64,000 nucleotides of DNA from Sporosarcina cascadiensis (lineage in GTDB: Bacteria; Bacillota; Bacilli; Bacillales_A; Planococcaceae): the NCBI RefSeq assembly GCF_009650995.1, contig NZ_WHVV01000008.1, forward strand, positions 1-64,000, written 5' to 3'. Below, piece after piece: positions 9,270 to 17,909 of this stretch (positions are counted from its first letter, which is position 1; every line of letters starts with the position of its first letter). The translations under genes and the position numbers were made by a program. The notes beneath the pieces are model-generated. The model saw nothing but the letters and a program-made list of their open reading frames with translations, was not told the DNA's origin and searched no databases.

Positions 9270-10316
9270 TTACCAATCAAGACTTTCGATGATTTTCAGG
9301 ACAGGTTTAGGCTTTGCAAGTGCTTCAATTTGTTCTCTGCTGAAAAATGTCAGCTCTTCACTGATCGGCGTTCCGGCGGTTTGTGCCCGGTATGCGTCGA
9401 TCTCCCACGTAATATGCGAGAAGACATGCACAAACTCGGTCGTTTTCGTTACGTTCCTCAGTGTAATGCCTGTTTGTGTTTCAAATGCTTCTGCAGCAGC
9501 AGTGTCCTCCAAGACGATCATAGGAAATTCCCATAGACCTGCCAGTAGACCTTTTCCCGGCCTCTTTTGCATAAGCCAATTACCTTCTTCATTTTGAACA
9601 GCAAATGCGCCGAGTTTAAGATGCTTCATTTTTTGTTTTTTACTCTTAATTGGCAGTTGCTGCTGTTTACCTTCCTCAAAAGCGATGCAATAGTCGCGAA
9701 CCGGGCATAGTAAACAATGGGGATTCGGTGTACAGATCGTCGCGCCCAGTTCCATCAGTGCTTGATTGAAGGAAGAAGGATCTTCTTCAGAAATCAGCTC
9801 CATTACAGCCTGCTCGAATAATTTCTTATTTCGCGGCAGCGCAATATCTTCTTCAATCAATAAAATTCGTGAGAGCACGCGCATGACATTCCCGTCCACC
9901 GCGTGTTCCGGCACACCGTATGCAATACTCAGAATTGCCCCCGCCGTATAAGGTCCGACCCCTTTTAAAGCAGATATTTCTTTGCGGTTATCGGGCACAA
10001 TGCCGCCATATGTCTCGACTACTTCCCTTACGCCTGACTGTAAATTCCGTACGCGCGAATAATAGCCGAGCCCTTCCCACATTTTGAGGATCTCTTCTTC
10101 TCCCGCACCTGACAGATCTGCCATAGTAGGAAACTTTTCAATAAAACGTTCATAATAAGGTATGACTGTCTCCACACGCGTTTGCTGCAGCATGACTTCA
10201 GATACCCAGATATAATAGGGATTATTCGTTCTTCTCCAGGGAAGATCTCTTTTTTCAGCTTGATACCATGTCAGCAAAGCCTGCTGGAATGCTTTCTTTT
10301 GTTCAATAATTTGCAT
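9270..10316 (-). CDS. mutY: A/G-specific adenine DNA glycosylase MutY
   Basis: Base-excision repair enzyme (348 residues) that removes adenine opposite 8-oxoguanine. Visible are the catalytic Glu region SEVMLQQTRVETV, the helix-hairpin-helix GVGPYTAGA, the catalytic Asp in VDGNVMRVLSR, the iron-sulfur cysteine cluster and a C-terminal NUDIX-like domain that reads 8-oxoG. The first cysteine gap is five residues (CTPNPHC) where MutY normally has six. The ATG at 10316 follows GTGAGG; the longer TTG reading is less likely. Confidence 0.94.
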   Translation of the reverse strand: MQIIEQKKAFQQALLTWYQAEKRDLPWRRTNNPYYIWVSEVMLQQTRVETVIPYYERFIEKFPTMADLSGAGEEEILKMWEGLGYYSRVRNLQSGVREVVETYGGIVPDNRKEISALKGVGPYTAGAILSIAYGVPEHAVDGNVMRVLSRILLIEEDIALPRNKKLFEQAVMELISEEDPSSFNQALMELGATICTPNPHCLLCPVRDYCIAFEEGKQQQLPIKSKKQKMKHLKLGAFAVQNEEGNWLMQKRPGKGLLAGLWEFPMIVLEDTAAAEAFETQTGITLRNVTKTTEFVHVFSHITWEIDAYRAQTAGTPISEELTFFSREQIEALAKPKPVLKIIESLDW

Positions 10317-10428
10317 AGCAACCTCACTTTTCAATTCTTATGCTTTTAGTTCTGAGGGAAAAGGGTATATAATTAATAGTAACTTCAGACATTTTTCGAC
10401 TCTTTCTGTAAGGAAAAGGAGTGATGAC

Positions 10429-11412
10429 TTGGATACAGGTACACATATTGCCATGGGCGTTGCCATCAGCGGACTGGCACTTGCCGATTATACGGTTGCA
10501 AATGACCCTTCCACAATGGGTGCAGTTTTTGCCGGTATCATGGTCGGTTCGCTAATTCCTGATATCGATACTGTATTGAAACTTCGAAATAACGCGGTTT
10601 ATTTGCGTAATCACCGGGGAATTACCCATTCCGTTCCGGCGGTCATGCTGTGGCCACTGCTGATATCTATTCTGCTGACATTTATTGTGCCCGGCGCCGT
10701 ATTCCTGCATGTATGGGCATGGACTTTTTTAGCAGTATTCATTCATGTCTTTGTAGATATCTTTAATTCATACGGCACGCAGGCGCTTAGGCCATTTTCA
10801 CAAAAATGGGTGGCGATCGGCGTCATCAACACATTTGACCCAATTATTTTTGGGCTTCATGTAATTGCGATTTTAGCTTGGATTTTAGGAACGGATCCCG
10901 TTGTGACAATGGCCACATTATATATTGTAATCTTTTTCTATTATTTACTTCGCTTCGCTCTAAAAGGAGCTGTGAAACGCGCTGTCAAAAAAACTGTGCC
11001 CGGCGCTGCAGATATTTTCATTGCACCGACTATGAACTTCTTTCAGTGGCGTATAGCCGCTACAACTGACGTTGATCACTATGTAGGACGGGCTTATGGC
11101 CGTTCCATTACCATATACGATCGTTTTAAACGTGAACCGATGCCCGTTTCAAAAGAAGTTTCGGTCGCTTTGGAAGATCCGAATATGCAGGCGTTTGTAT
11201 CCTTTTCGCCACTTTACCGATGGTCGGTCACACATAAAGGGGATGTGTGTGAAGTCCGTCTGATCGATTTGCGATACCGCAGTAAAGGCTACTATCCCTT
11301 CGTCGCCGTTGCGCATGTAGACGAAAATCTCGAGGTCGTGAATTCCTATACCGGCTGGATTTTTTCAGAAGACAAACTGCGCAAAAAGCTGAACTTTGCG
11401 CCGAATAATTAG
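10429..11412 (+). CDS. yfhP: Membrane-bound DUF457-type hydrolase YfhP
   Basis: A 327-residue membrane protein of the YdjM/YfhP (DUF457) family, predicted metal-dependent hydrolases. Conserved metal-type residues occur in MDTGTHIAMG, LIPDIDT, RNHRGITHS and HVFVDIFNSYG. About four or five membrane helices lie in the first 190 residues, then a soluble C-terminal domain. The start is TTG, 8 nt after AAAGGAG. B. subtilis yfhP is the same length, is reported as a regulator of yfhQ (mutY) neighbours, and sits next to mutY as here. Confidence 0.85.
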   Translation: MDTGTHIAMGVAISGLALADYTVANDPSTMGAVFAGIMVGSLIPDIDTVLKLRNNAVYLRNHRGITHSVPAVMLWPLLISILLTFIVPGAVFLHVWAWTFLAVFIHVFVDIFNSYGTQALRPFSQKWVAIGVINTFDPIIFGLHVIAILAWILGTDPVVTMATLYIVIFFYYLLRFALKGAVKRAVKKTVPGAADIFIAPTMNFFQWRIAATTDVDHYVGRAYGRSITIYDRFKREPMPVSKEVSVALEDPNMQAFVSFSPLYRWSVTHKGDVCEVRLIDLRYRSKGYYPFVAVAHVDENLEVVNSYTGWIFSEDKLRKKLNFAPNN

Positions 11413-11420
11413 AACACGCG

Positions 11421-11461
11421 GCTGTCCTGAAAGTTATAATGACTTTCGGGACAGCTTTTTC
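11421..11461 (+). terminator. Terminator after yfhP
   Basis: Stem GCTGTCC...GGACAGC with inner GAAAGT/ACTTTC, followed by five T. Confidence 0.9.
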
Positions 11462-11485
11462 TAATGCAATAACTCCCGGCTGTCC

Positions 11486-11618
11486 AAGCAGACGCACCAA
11501 ACTGTGGCAGAAACGAACCAAAGCTTGCAGTGAGCGCGCGTTTCCGCTGTCTTGCCGCACCAATCCAATCTTTAAACGAACCAAACTGACTGTCTAGCGG
11601 ACCAATCCTATTACCCAC
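11486..11618 (-). repeat. 21-bp phased repeat array 1
   Basis: On the minus strand the motif TTGGT(N)CG recurs at exactly 21-bp steps; its plus-strand complements begin at 11493, 11514, 11535 (degenerate, CGCGCGTT), 11556, 11577 and 11598. The 12-13 bp between motifs is not conserved. No start codon with a ribosome site turns this into a gene, although the 21-bp unit reads as heptapeptides beginning (F/I)G. It fills the gap between two terminators. Two other arrays with the same period occur at 15052 and 51950. Confidence 0.8.
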
Positions 11619-11627
11619 CGTTAACAG

Positions 11628-11688
11628 TAAAAAATAAGAACTATCCAACAAGTCAGATGAAAATGACTTTCCGGACAGCCCCGTTCTT
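11628..11688 (-). terminator. Terminator after yfhH
   Basis: Long imperfect hairpin with outer arms AATAAGAAC/GTTCTTATT and six T following on the minus strand; it begins at the yfhH stop. Confidence 0.7.
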
Positions 11689-12019
11689 ATTTTCCGCTCT
11701 TCACATCTTTCAGCATAGCAAGCGGCAAAGCTTCGATTGCCTTCTCTCCGCCTAAGCGATATCCCCAGGCAAATAAACCCTTTAAGTAATCGACCTGGAA
11801 AAAGACTCCTTCGTCTGCTTCAATCCGGTAGATTTCTCCCGGCTTGATCGTTGCAGGATCCACAAGATAGGACTGCACCAATACCGCTTTGCGCTGATGA
11901 ACCGCATATTCACTGATCATGCCCATCTGTTCAGCCTTACGCGCTTTCTCCATCAGGACCCCAATTTCACTGCGCAGTTCATTTTCATTCATTTCGCTGT
12001 AGTGTTTTTCAGTATCCAT
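11687..12019 (-). CDS. yfhH: YfhH family protein
   Basis: A 110-residue soluble protein of the Bacillales YfhH family, function unknown. The N-terminal half is helical (ELRSEI..EKARKAEQMGM), the C-terminal half resembles a small SH3-like beta barrel (KPGEIYRIE..FAWGYRLGG). The ATG at 12019 was chosen because AAAGGA lies 9 nt upstream; it overlaps the recX end by 11 nt, so the two are translated together. An ATG three codons earlier abuts the ribosome site. Confidence 0.82.
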   Translation of the reverse strand: MDTEKHYSEMNENELRSEIGVLMEKARKAEQMGMISEYAVHQRKAVLVQSYLVDPATIKPGEIYRIEADEGVFFQVDYLKGLFAWGYRLGGEKAIEALPLAMLKDVKSGK

Positions 12020-12821
12020 CTTCTTCATTCCTTTTCTTTTCAATAAATAAATCGATTTGCGCGAGCGGTATGCCTTTTTGATACATTGACTGCTTGACGC
12101 GCTGACGCAAGTCTGAGCCCGAATATTTACTTTGATAGCGTCTCCAGGCTTTTTCACCAAAAGTTTCCGTAATATCAGACCATTCGTCTTCATCGCGCTC
12201 AATTGTCAGATTGCTCAGCACTTCCGAAATCTGCTGATAGGAAAAACCTTTTCTTGCCAGTGTGTTCTGTATTTTTTGCTTAACCTGCGCGGGCGGCTGC
12301 TGACTGTTCGAGCGCATCGTTTTCTCAGCAAGCTTCATCGCGTTCGCCATTTGATCTTCCATAGAATACTCCTCCAATGCTTGAGCTTGCAGTTCTTTGG
12401 GTATACCTTTCTTATAAAGGGATTGCTGAATAGCTCTCGGGCCTTTCAGCGTGCTGTTTTTTTCCGTCCGGACAAGCGCTTCCGAAAATGCTTCATCATT
12501 CAAAAAGCCCAGACGTTTCAATTTAACGATTGCTTCAAGGATCACAGCTTCCCCATACTCTTTTTCGAGAAGTTTCTTTTTGACTTCCATTTCACTGCGC
12601 ATGCGGAAAGATAAAAAATGCAGTGCACGGTTAAAGGCTTTTTCAATTTGATCGGCATAGACAATTTCATCTGATGCCCAGTCGTCCAATTCCATGCCCT
12701 TTGTGAGTTCAAATTTCACTAAAACAGATTCATGGACACTGAATGCATACTGCTCATCGACGAAAATATTATAACGTTCGCTATCTCGTTTTTGTTGTGA
12801 TATTTTGGTAATAAGCGGCAC
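12009..12821 (-). CDS. recX: RecA regulator RecX
   Basis: A 270-residue, almost wholly helical protein built of repeated three-helix units, as in RecX, which binds RecA filaments and limits or modulates recombination. Typical motifs are RALHFLSFRMRSEMEVKKKL and LKRLGFLNDEAF. The length fits Bacillus RecX (about 264). It overlaps yfhH and is divergent from yfhF, as in B. subtilis. Confidence 0.9.
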   Translation of the reverse strand: MPLITKISQQKRDSERYNIFVDEQYAFSVHESVLVKFELTKGMELDDWASDEIVYADQIEKAFNRALHFLSFRMRSEMEVKKKLLEKEYGEAVILEAIVKLKRLGFLNDEAFSEALVRTEKNSTLKGPRAIQQSLYKKGIPKELQAQALEEYSMEDQMANAMKLAEKTMRSNSQQPPAQVKQKIQNTLARKGFSYQQISEVLSNLTIERDEDEWSDITETFGEKAWRRYQSKYSGSDLRQRVKQSMYQKGIPLAQIDLFIEKKRNEEDGY

Positions 12822-12919
12822 TTCTTCATCACCTACTTTGTCTTAGTATACCGCTTCTTTAGATGATGGTCAGTAATAGTGTATCAATTTAATTTTTTAT
12901 AGATTGGAGGGGAACGGTT

Positions 12920-13816
12920 ATGAAAGTGGCAATAACAGGAGGAACTGGATTTATCGGCAGTATTTTGACTGCAAAACTTCAGCAAAAGGGACATGAAGTA
13001 ATTATTTTGACACGCAAACCTTCATATGAGCAAGACGGCGTTCAATACGTCCAGTGGCTGACGGATCAAGCAGCTCCTGAGAATGAAATCAGCCATCTTG
13101 ATGCGATTGTAAATTTAGCGGGTGTCTCCATCGATGAAGGTCGCTGGACATCTGAACGTAAAAAAGCGATTCATGACAGTCGTATTACAGCCACTCAAGA
13201 AGTATTAAGGATTCTGCGGATACTTCCTGAAAAGCCAAGTGTACTGGTCAATGCGAGTGCAATTGGTATTTATCCGCCTTCGCTCACTGCAGAATATACA
13301 GATTCATCCGCTGCTGTCGGCGATAACTTTCTTGCAAAAACCGTCTTTGACTGGGAAAACCTTGCTGGGCATGCCGGAGATTTAGGTGTACGCACAGTTT
13401 TCACCCGTTTCGGGATTGTCTTAGGAAAAAAAGGCGGCGCACTTCCGCTGATCAAATTGCCTTATCAATTATTTGCAGGCGGGAAAATCGGTTCTGGCAA
13501 TCAGTGGTTCTCATGGGTCCATGTAGCCGACGTGGCAAACTCCATCACCTTTTCATTGGAGAACGAAACAATGGAAGGTCCGGTAAATGTTGTGGCACCG
13601 AGCCCTATGCATATGAATGCATTCGGCAAGACAATTGGGAAAGTATTAGGCAGGCCCCATTGGTTTCCAGTTCCAAGCTTCGCAATGGAGCTGGCACTGG
13701 GTGAAAAAAGCATTATTGTATTGGAAGGACAGCATGTGCTGCCTGCAAAATTGCTGAAAAACGGCTTTACCTTTCAATATCCTTCATTAGAACCTGCTTT
13801 AAAAGATTTATTATAG
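12920..13816 (+). CDS. yfhF: SDR39U1-type epimerase/dehydratase YfhF
   Basis: A 298-residue atypical short-chain dehydrogenase of the TIGR01777 family. The NAD(P) site GGTGFIGS is at residues 7-14; the middle has NLAGVSIDEGRW and the active-site-like SAIGIYP; the C terminus (from about 250) is the DUF1731-type tail. The family was once annotated as cell-division inhibitor; the substrate is unknown. GGAGGGGAACG precedes the ATG. It is divergent from recX. Confidence 0.88.
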   Translation: MKVAITGGTGFIGSILTAKLQQKGHEVIILTRKPSYEQDGVQYVQWLTDQAAPENEISHLDAIVNLAGVSIDEGRWTSERKKAIHDSRITATQEVLRILRILPEKPSVLVNASAIGIYPPSLTAEYTDSSAAVGDNFLAKTVFDWENLAGHAGDLGVRTVFTRFGIVLGKKGGALPLIKLPYQLFAGGKIGSGNQWFSWVHVADVANSITFSLENETMEGPVNVVAPSPMHMNAFGKTIGKVLGRPHWFPVPSFAMELALGEKSIIVLEGQHVLPAKLLKNGFTFQYPSLEPALKDLL

Positions 13817-13922
13817 AACTTATTCTTTTTAGGTGATGCCGCTGCTGCTTCTCCGGTCAGTTAATCGTCCATACATATTTACCGCCGTACAGCACATGCT
13901 CTAATAAAAGGAGTTGTGATGT

Positions 13923-14723
13923 ATGGCTAAACATATTTCCGGAATCTTATTAGGCTCCATTTTGCTGGTCGTGGGTATTCTGGTCAATCCGTACGCAGTA
14001 AAAGCAGAGGAATTTCATTGGGGATTTAAGAAAGCGACGGACGGCGTTCCTCCTTCTGCCGGATCAGAACTTGATAAACTGCTGGATGATCATGGAGCGA
14101 TCTATAAGGGGCAAGGAGAAGAGAAGGTTGTCTATCTGACATTTGATAACGGCTACGAAAATGGTTATACGGAAAGCATTTTGGATACGTTGAAAAAAGA
14201 AAAAACGCCGGCTACGTTCTTCCTGACCGGCCATTATGTAAAGAGCGCCAGTGATTTAGTAAAGCGCATGGTGAAGGACGGACACGAGATCGGAAACCAT
14301 TCCTATGACCATCCGAATATGGCTAATTTATCCGAACAGCAGATGAAAGAAGAATGGGAAAAGCTTGACGAAGTACTGTATTCTGTAGCCGGTGTGAGGC
14401 GCACGGTCTATGCGCGGCCGCCTGAAGGTGTATTCAATGCAAAATTGCTGCAGGCAGGAAATGACCTGGGTTACCGTCATATTTTTTGGTCGGTTGCATT
14501 CATTGACTGGCATAAAGATCAGCCAAAAGGAAAAGACCACGCCTATAATGAATTAATGAAACAGCTGCATCCCGGCGCTGTAATCCTGATGCATACCGTT
14601 TCTCCTGACAATGCACAGGCTCTGCCTGATTTTATCCGCGACGCGAAGAAACAAGGCTATAAATTTCACTCGCTCGATCAGCTGGTCAAGGAGTATGAAA
14701 GTAAAAGTTCAATGACTCAATGA
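13923..14723 (+). CDS. pdaA: Muramic-delta-lactam deacetylase PdaA (spore cortex)
   Basis: A 266-residue secreted NodB-type polysaccharide deacetylase with a signal peptide (about residues 1-28). It follows PdaA closely: HWGFKKATDG, LTFDNGYENGY with the catalytic Asp pair region, GNHSYDHPN metal histidines, RPPEGVF and FWSVAFIDW. PdaA removes the acetyl group from muramic acid so that the delta-lactam of the spore cortex can form, which is needed for germination. The usual RPPRG motif has Glu in place of Arg. Forespore expression is expected, but no clear sigma-G site was identified. Confidence 0.9.
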   Translation: MAKHISGILLGSILLVVGILVNPYAVKAEEFHWGFKKATDGVPPSAGSELDKLLDDHGAIYKGQGEEKVVYLTFDNGYENGYTESILDTLKKEKTPATFFLTGHYVKSASDLVKRMVKDGHEIGNHSYDHPNMANLSEQQMKEEWEKLDEVLYSVAGVRRTVYARPPEGVFNAKLLQAGNDLGYRHIFWSVAFIDWHKDQPKGKDHAYNELMKQLHPGAVILMHTVSPDNAQALPDFIRDAKKQGYKFHSLDQLVKEYESKSSMTQ

Positions 14724-14732
14724 GTGCACATA

Positions 14733-14779
14733 AAAAGAGACCTTGTCTGTATTCTTTCTCCAACAGACAAGGTCTCTAA
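14733..14779. terminator. Terminator after pdaA
   Basis: A 15-bp stem AGAGACCTTGTCTGT with its exact complement. The T-run is better on the minus strand than on the plus strand. Confidence 0.75.
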
Positions 14780-15051
14780 TTATTTGGCTCTTCTTCAATT
14801 TGCATGTGTATATTCGTAGTTATCCAATGACTAACCTCAATTGGACAGTTACGGATCCCCTCCTTTGTAATTACCTATCTAGGATTCGATTCGTTTCTAT
14901 AACTACGACCTCCTTTTCATTTGATTATTCTGACTATACCATCTATTCAGTCATCTGTAAACCCTTTTGTTTCATTTATTTTAAAATATTTTGCTCCGTG
15001 CTTTGATGTGTATCTTCTCATCTGCCGGCAAAATTAGCTGCGCTTCCAGGC
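14780..15051. other. Non-coding gap between pdaA and array 2
   Basis: No supported gene, RNA or promoter was seen. Frames here are short and lack ribosome sites. Base composition is AT-rich up to about 15005 and then switches abruptly to GC-rich at the 21-bp array. Confidence 0.5.
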
Positions 15052-15198
15052 TATGAGCACGGCGGCCGGTTCAATGATCACGGCGGGGGGCGGTATGATC
15101 ACGCAGCCGGGCCGAATGATCACATGGGCAGGGTGTATGAGCTGAACTGGCCGGGCTATGAGCGTTCGAGCTGTTACTATGATCATCGGCGAAGCTTC
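15052..15198 (+). repeat. 21-bp phased repeat array 2
   Basis: Seven units begin at 15052, 15073, 15094, 15115, 15136, 15157 and 15178, each exactly 21 bp apart. The conserved part is (T/A)ATGA(G/T)C followed by AC, TG, GT or AT. The rest of each unit varies and is GC-rich. In frame it reads as heptapeptides starting (Y/N)(D/E)H, but no ribosome site or start codon precedes it. It shares its period with the arrays at 11.5 and 51.95 kb. Confidence 0.85.
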
Positions 15199-15234
15199 TC
15201 TGTCAGGCTAGCCGCGCCAAGAAGGCTTTCGCCC

Positions 15235-15265
15235 GCAAAGTCGAGCAACGGAACCTGCACAAACA
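15235..15265 (-). repeat. Orphan fragment of the composite repeat
   Basis: CAAAGTCGAGCAACGGAACC and the following GCACAAA match the internal module of the composite repeat (compare 17699-17730) with one or two changes. It lies directly after array 2 with no other part of the element. Confidence 0.6.
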
Positions 15266-15343
15266 TGAATCTCAAGTGGAAAGATCAGATTGAAAAAGAT
15301 CAGCTTTTAATATACGATATCAATGGTGGAAAGAGGTGGATGT

Positions 15344-15514
15344 ATGGACACGTCAGAAAGTAAAGACCAAGTCGTCGAGCTGAAAAACCGTTTCAATCAA
15401 TTCCTGGAAACACTGGAAGCAATCGAACCGGAAAAAACGGACCTCCAAGAAATAGACCGGCTGATTACGCTGCTGGATGAACTGGAAGAACAGATGGACA
15501 GTTATAAAAAATAA
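15344..15514 (+). CDS. SE1561 family small protein
   Basis: A 56-residue acidic, helical protein resembling the SE1561 family of Firmicutes (core LKNRFNQFLETLEAI..DLQEIDRLI). Function unknown. The ATG at 15344 is preceded by AAAGAGGTGG, which decides it over an upstream GTG. It lies 24 nt before fumA and is probably translated from the same message. Confidence 0.7.
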   Translation: MDTSESKDQVVELKNRFNQFLETLEAIEPEKTDLQEIDRLITLLDELEEQMDSYKK

Positions 15515-15538
15515 CATATATATATCGGGGGATTTGAG

Positions 15539-17071
15539 ATGTACATAGAGAAAATCGAAAAAAGTATGTATGAACTGATTTGCGAAACGTCCACGAACTT
15601 GCCTAAAGATGTTCGCCGTGCAATCTTGACGGCCAAAGAGAATGAAAATAAAGGCACAAGTTCAGCAATGAGTTTGGACACGATTGCCAAGAATATCAAC
15701 ATGGCGGATGATAAGCTGTCTCCTATCTGTCAGGATACAGGACTTCCGACTTTCAAAATTAAAACACCAATTGGCGTCAATCAATTAGAAATCAAAGCGG
15801 CAATCGTACGTGCAATCGAACTTGCTACGAAGGACGGGAAACTCCGTCCGAACGCAGTTGATTCATTGACCGGCGATAACAGCGGCAATAACTTGGGTAC
15901 AGGCCTGCCCGTAGTGAAGTTTGAGCAATGGGAAAAAGATCATATTGAGGTTAAATTAATTCTTAAAGGCGGCGGCTGTGAAAATAAAAATATCCAGTAC
16001 AGCCTGCCGACTGAATTGGAAGGTCTCGGACGCGCAGGACGCGACCTAGACGGAATCCGCAAATGTGTGCTTCACTCAGTTTATCAGGCACAAGGGCAGG
16101 GTTGTTCAGCTGGTTTCATTGGAGTCGGGATCGGCGGCGATCGTTCTTCAGGCTATGATTTGGCAAAAGATCAGCTGTTCCGGGATGTGACAGATAGTAA
16201 TCCAAATCCTGAACTTGCGAAGCTGGAAGATTATATTCTTGAAAAAGCAAATACACTTGGGATTGGGACAATGGGCTTTGGCGGCGAAGCAACACTGCTT
16301 GGATGTAAAGTCGGCGTTATGCACCGCATCCCTGCAAGCTTTTATGTTTCCGTGGCGTATAACTGCTGGGCTTATCGTCGTATGGCAGTGGATATTAATG
16401 CAGAATCCGGCGAAATTACAGACTGGCATTATAATGAAGGCGAGAAAATTGCATTCGAGCAACCGGAAGAAGAAGCAAAATCAACTGCACGCGTAGTGAA
16501 ACTGCAAGCACCTATTTCTGAAGAAGAAATCCGTGGTCTGCGCGTCGGTGACGTAGTGAAAATCTCGGGACGCATGTATACAGGACGCGACGCAATTCAT
16601 AAGCACCTTTCAGAACATGACGCGCCGGTTGATTTGGACGGTCAAGTTATTTATCACTGCGGTCCGGTGGTTCTGAAAAATGAAGAAGGTAAATATGAAA
16701 TTAAAGCAGCTGGTCCTACTACTTCGATTCGTGAAGAACCGTATCAAGGCGATATCATGAAAAAATTCGGTATCCGTGCTGTTGTTGGAAAAGGCGGTAT
16801 GGGTCCCAAAACTTTGGCGGCGCTCCAGGAACACGGCGGCGTATATTTAAATGCAATCGGAGGCGCTGCCCAGTATTACGCAGACTGCATTAAAGAAGTT
16901 GAAGGTGTCGACTTGCTGGAGTTCGGTATTCCCGAAGCTTTATGGCATTTGCGTGTGGAAGATTTCACCGCAGTTGTCACAATGGATTCTCACGGCAACA
17001 GTCTTCATGCTGATATCGATAAATCTTCCTTGGAAAAACTGTCTCAATACAAAGAGAAAGTCTTCAATTGA
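15539..17071 (+). CDS. fumA: Class I fumarate hydratase (iron-sulfur)
   Basis: A 510-residue oxygen-sensitive [4Fe-4S] fumarase, reversible hydration of fumarate to malate in the citric acid cycle. It has the N-terminal alpha domain and C-terminal beta domain in one chain. Likely cluster cysteines are C64 (ICQDTG), C189 (GQGCSAG) and C256 (LLGCKVG); the beta domain has GRMYTGRDAIHK and GPTTSIRE. GGGGGA precedes the ATG. B. subtilis uses class II CitG instead, so this gene marks a difference from Bacillus subtilis. Confidence 0.93.
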   Translation: MYIEKIEKSMYELICETSTNLPKDVRRAILTAKENENKGTSSAMSLDTIAKNINMADDKLSPICQDTGLPTFKIKTPIGVNQLEIKAAIVRAIELATKDGKLRPNAVDSLTGDNSGNNLGTGLPVVKFEQWEKDHIEVKLILKGGGCENKNIQYSLPTELEGLGRAGRDLDGIRKCVLHSVYQAQGQGCSAGFIGVGIGGDRSSGYDLAKDQLFRDVTDSNPNPELAKLEDYILEKANTLGIGTMGFGGEATLLGCKVGVMHRIPASFYVSVAYNCWAYRRMAVDINAESGEITDWHYNEGEKIAFEQPEEEAKSTARVVKLQAPISEEEIRGLRVGDVVKISGRMYTGRDAIHKHLSEHDAPVDLDGQVIYHCGPVVLKNEEGKYEIKAAGPTTSIREEPYQGDIMKKFGIRAVVGKGGMGPKTLAALQEHGGVYLNAIGGAAQYYADCIKEVEGVDLLEFGIPEALWHLRVEDFTAVVTMDSHGNSLHADIDKSSLEKLSQYKEKVFN

Positions 17072-17078
17072 CCCGCGG

Positions 17079-17110
17079 GCAGCGAATGAAATTTCATTCG
17101 CTGCTTTTTT
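17079..17110 (+). terminator. Terminator after fumA
   Basis: Perfect 13-bp inverted repeat GCAGCGAATGAAA plus complement, followed by six T. Confidence 0.95.
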
Positions 17111-17117
17111 ATGTTTT

Positions 17118-17810
17118 ATGGGTCTTCACCAAAACATGTGCTTGACAGTTTAATTGATGAGCAGTTTGAGATTTTTCGTGATTGCGCAGTATAGGATGGT
17201 AAGTGGGAAGACACCGTTTCCCTGCGTTCCAGGCGGACGCGTTCCGGAGGGCCCTCGGTGAGCCAACTGGTCGCTTCGCTCCCTTTAGTTGTCTCATCCT
17301 ATCGGGCTGATCCTCCCGGAGTCGCCGCCTTCCACTCCGGTACACTAGGCTGGTTTTTCAGGACTTTTTATGTGAGTAGGTAGTAGTATGAGCATACTAT
17401 TTGAGACTATAACGATAGTACCGATGTTTCATGCACTACTTATCATTCTGCAAATACCTAAATTCCTGTGGTCAATGCGTTTACAAAGTCGAGAAAAGAA
17501 ACTACACCAACTAAACTCGCCCTCTGCAAAAAAGCAACATGACATACTTTCCGCAACACCAGCGTAGGCGCAACTGCGGGGTCGGCCGTTGCGATGAGAC
17601 TGGTGGCATGTTCTTCGCCAGTAGGCTTATCGCGTTAGGCAATCCCCCAGCGCTGAAGAGGTGTCAAACTGCAAACTCACACTTTATTCAAAATTCCTAC
17701 AAAGTCGAGCAACGAAACCCGCACAAATCCACCCCCTGCCAAACTGCAGCAGGATTTTCGCAATACGCACGTGACAGGGTCAAGAACAGATTTTGGCGCA
17801 GAACCTGTTT
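17118..17810 (-). repeat. Composite dispersed repeat, copy A (full, about 690 bp)
   Basis: This copy lies in minus orientation. Its left part (17190-17350) is the foldable core with CCGGAGTGGAAGGCGGCGAC; its right part holds two copies of a CAAAGTCGAGCAACGAAAC module and a CGCTGGGGGATTGCC...CAGTTGCGCC stem region. Ends resemble those of copies at 27.4, 30.2 and 40.8 kb (CTTCACCAAAACATG on the left; GACAGGGTCAAGAAC and GGCGCAGA on the right). There is no transposase, and short frames differ between copies. Candidate structured RNA or non-autonomous element. Confidence 0.85.
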
Positions 17811-17855
17811 TATAAATGTTTTTTGTTCAATTCAGTAACAATCTCTTGTAAACAA

Positions 17856-17900
17856 TGCTATACTGTAGTTAATAATAATTATAATTTCATAATCATTCTA
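17856..17900 (+). promoter_or_regulatory. Extended -10 promoter with dyad, upstream of zosA
   Basis: TGCTATACT (17856-17864) is an extended -10; no good -35 is seen. It is followed by the AT-rich dyad ATTATAATTTCATAAT, which resembles a Fur-superfamily operator but is not a perfect PerR box. The assignment to a regulator is open. Confidence 0.4.
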
Positions 17901-17909
17901 TTTTAAGTT

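Noticed and set aside
14733..15006. Plus-strand ORF after pdaA
   Set aside because: It begins inside the terminator hairpin, has no ribosome site and a composition like non-coding AT-rich DNA.
15052..15198. CRISPR-like array (regular repeats)
   Set aside because: Units are 21 bp with a conserved part of only about nine bases, there are no separate spacers, and no cas genes are present.
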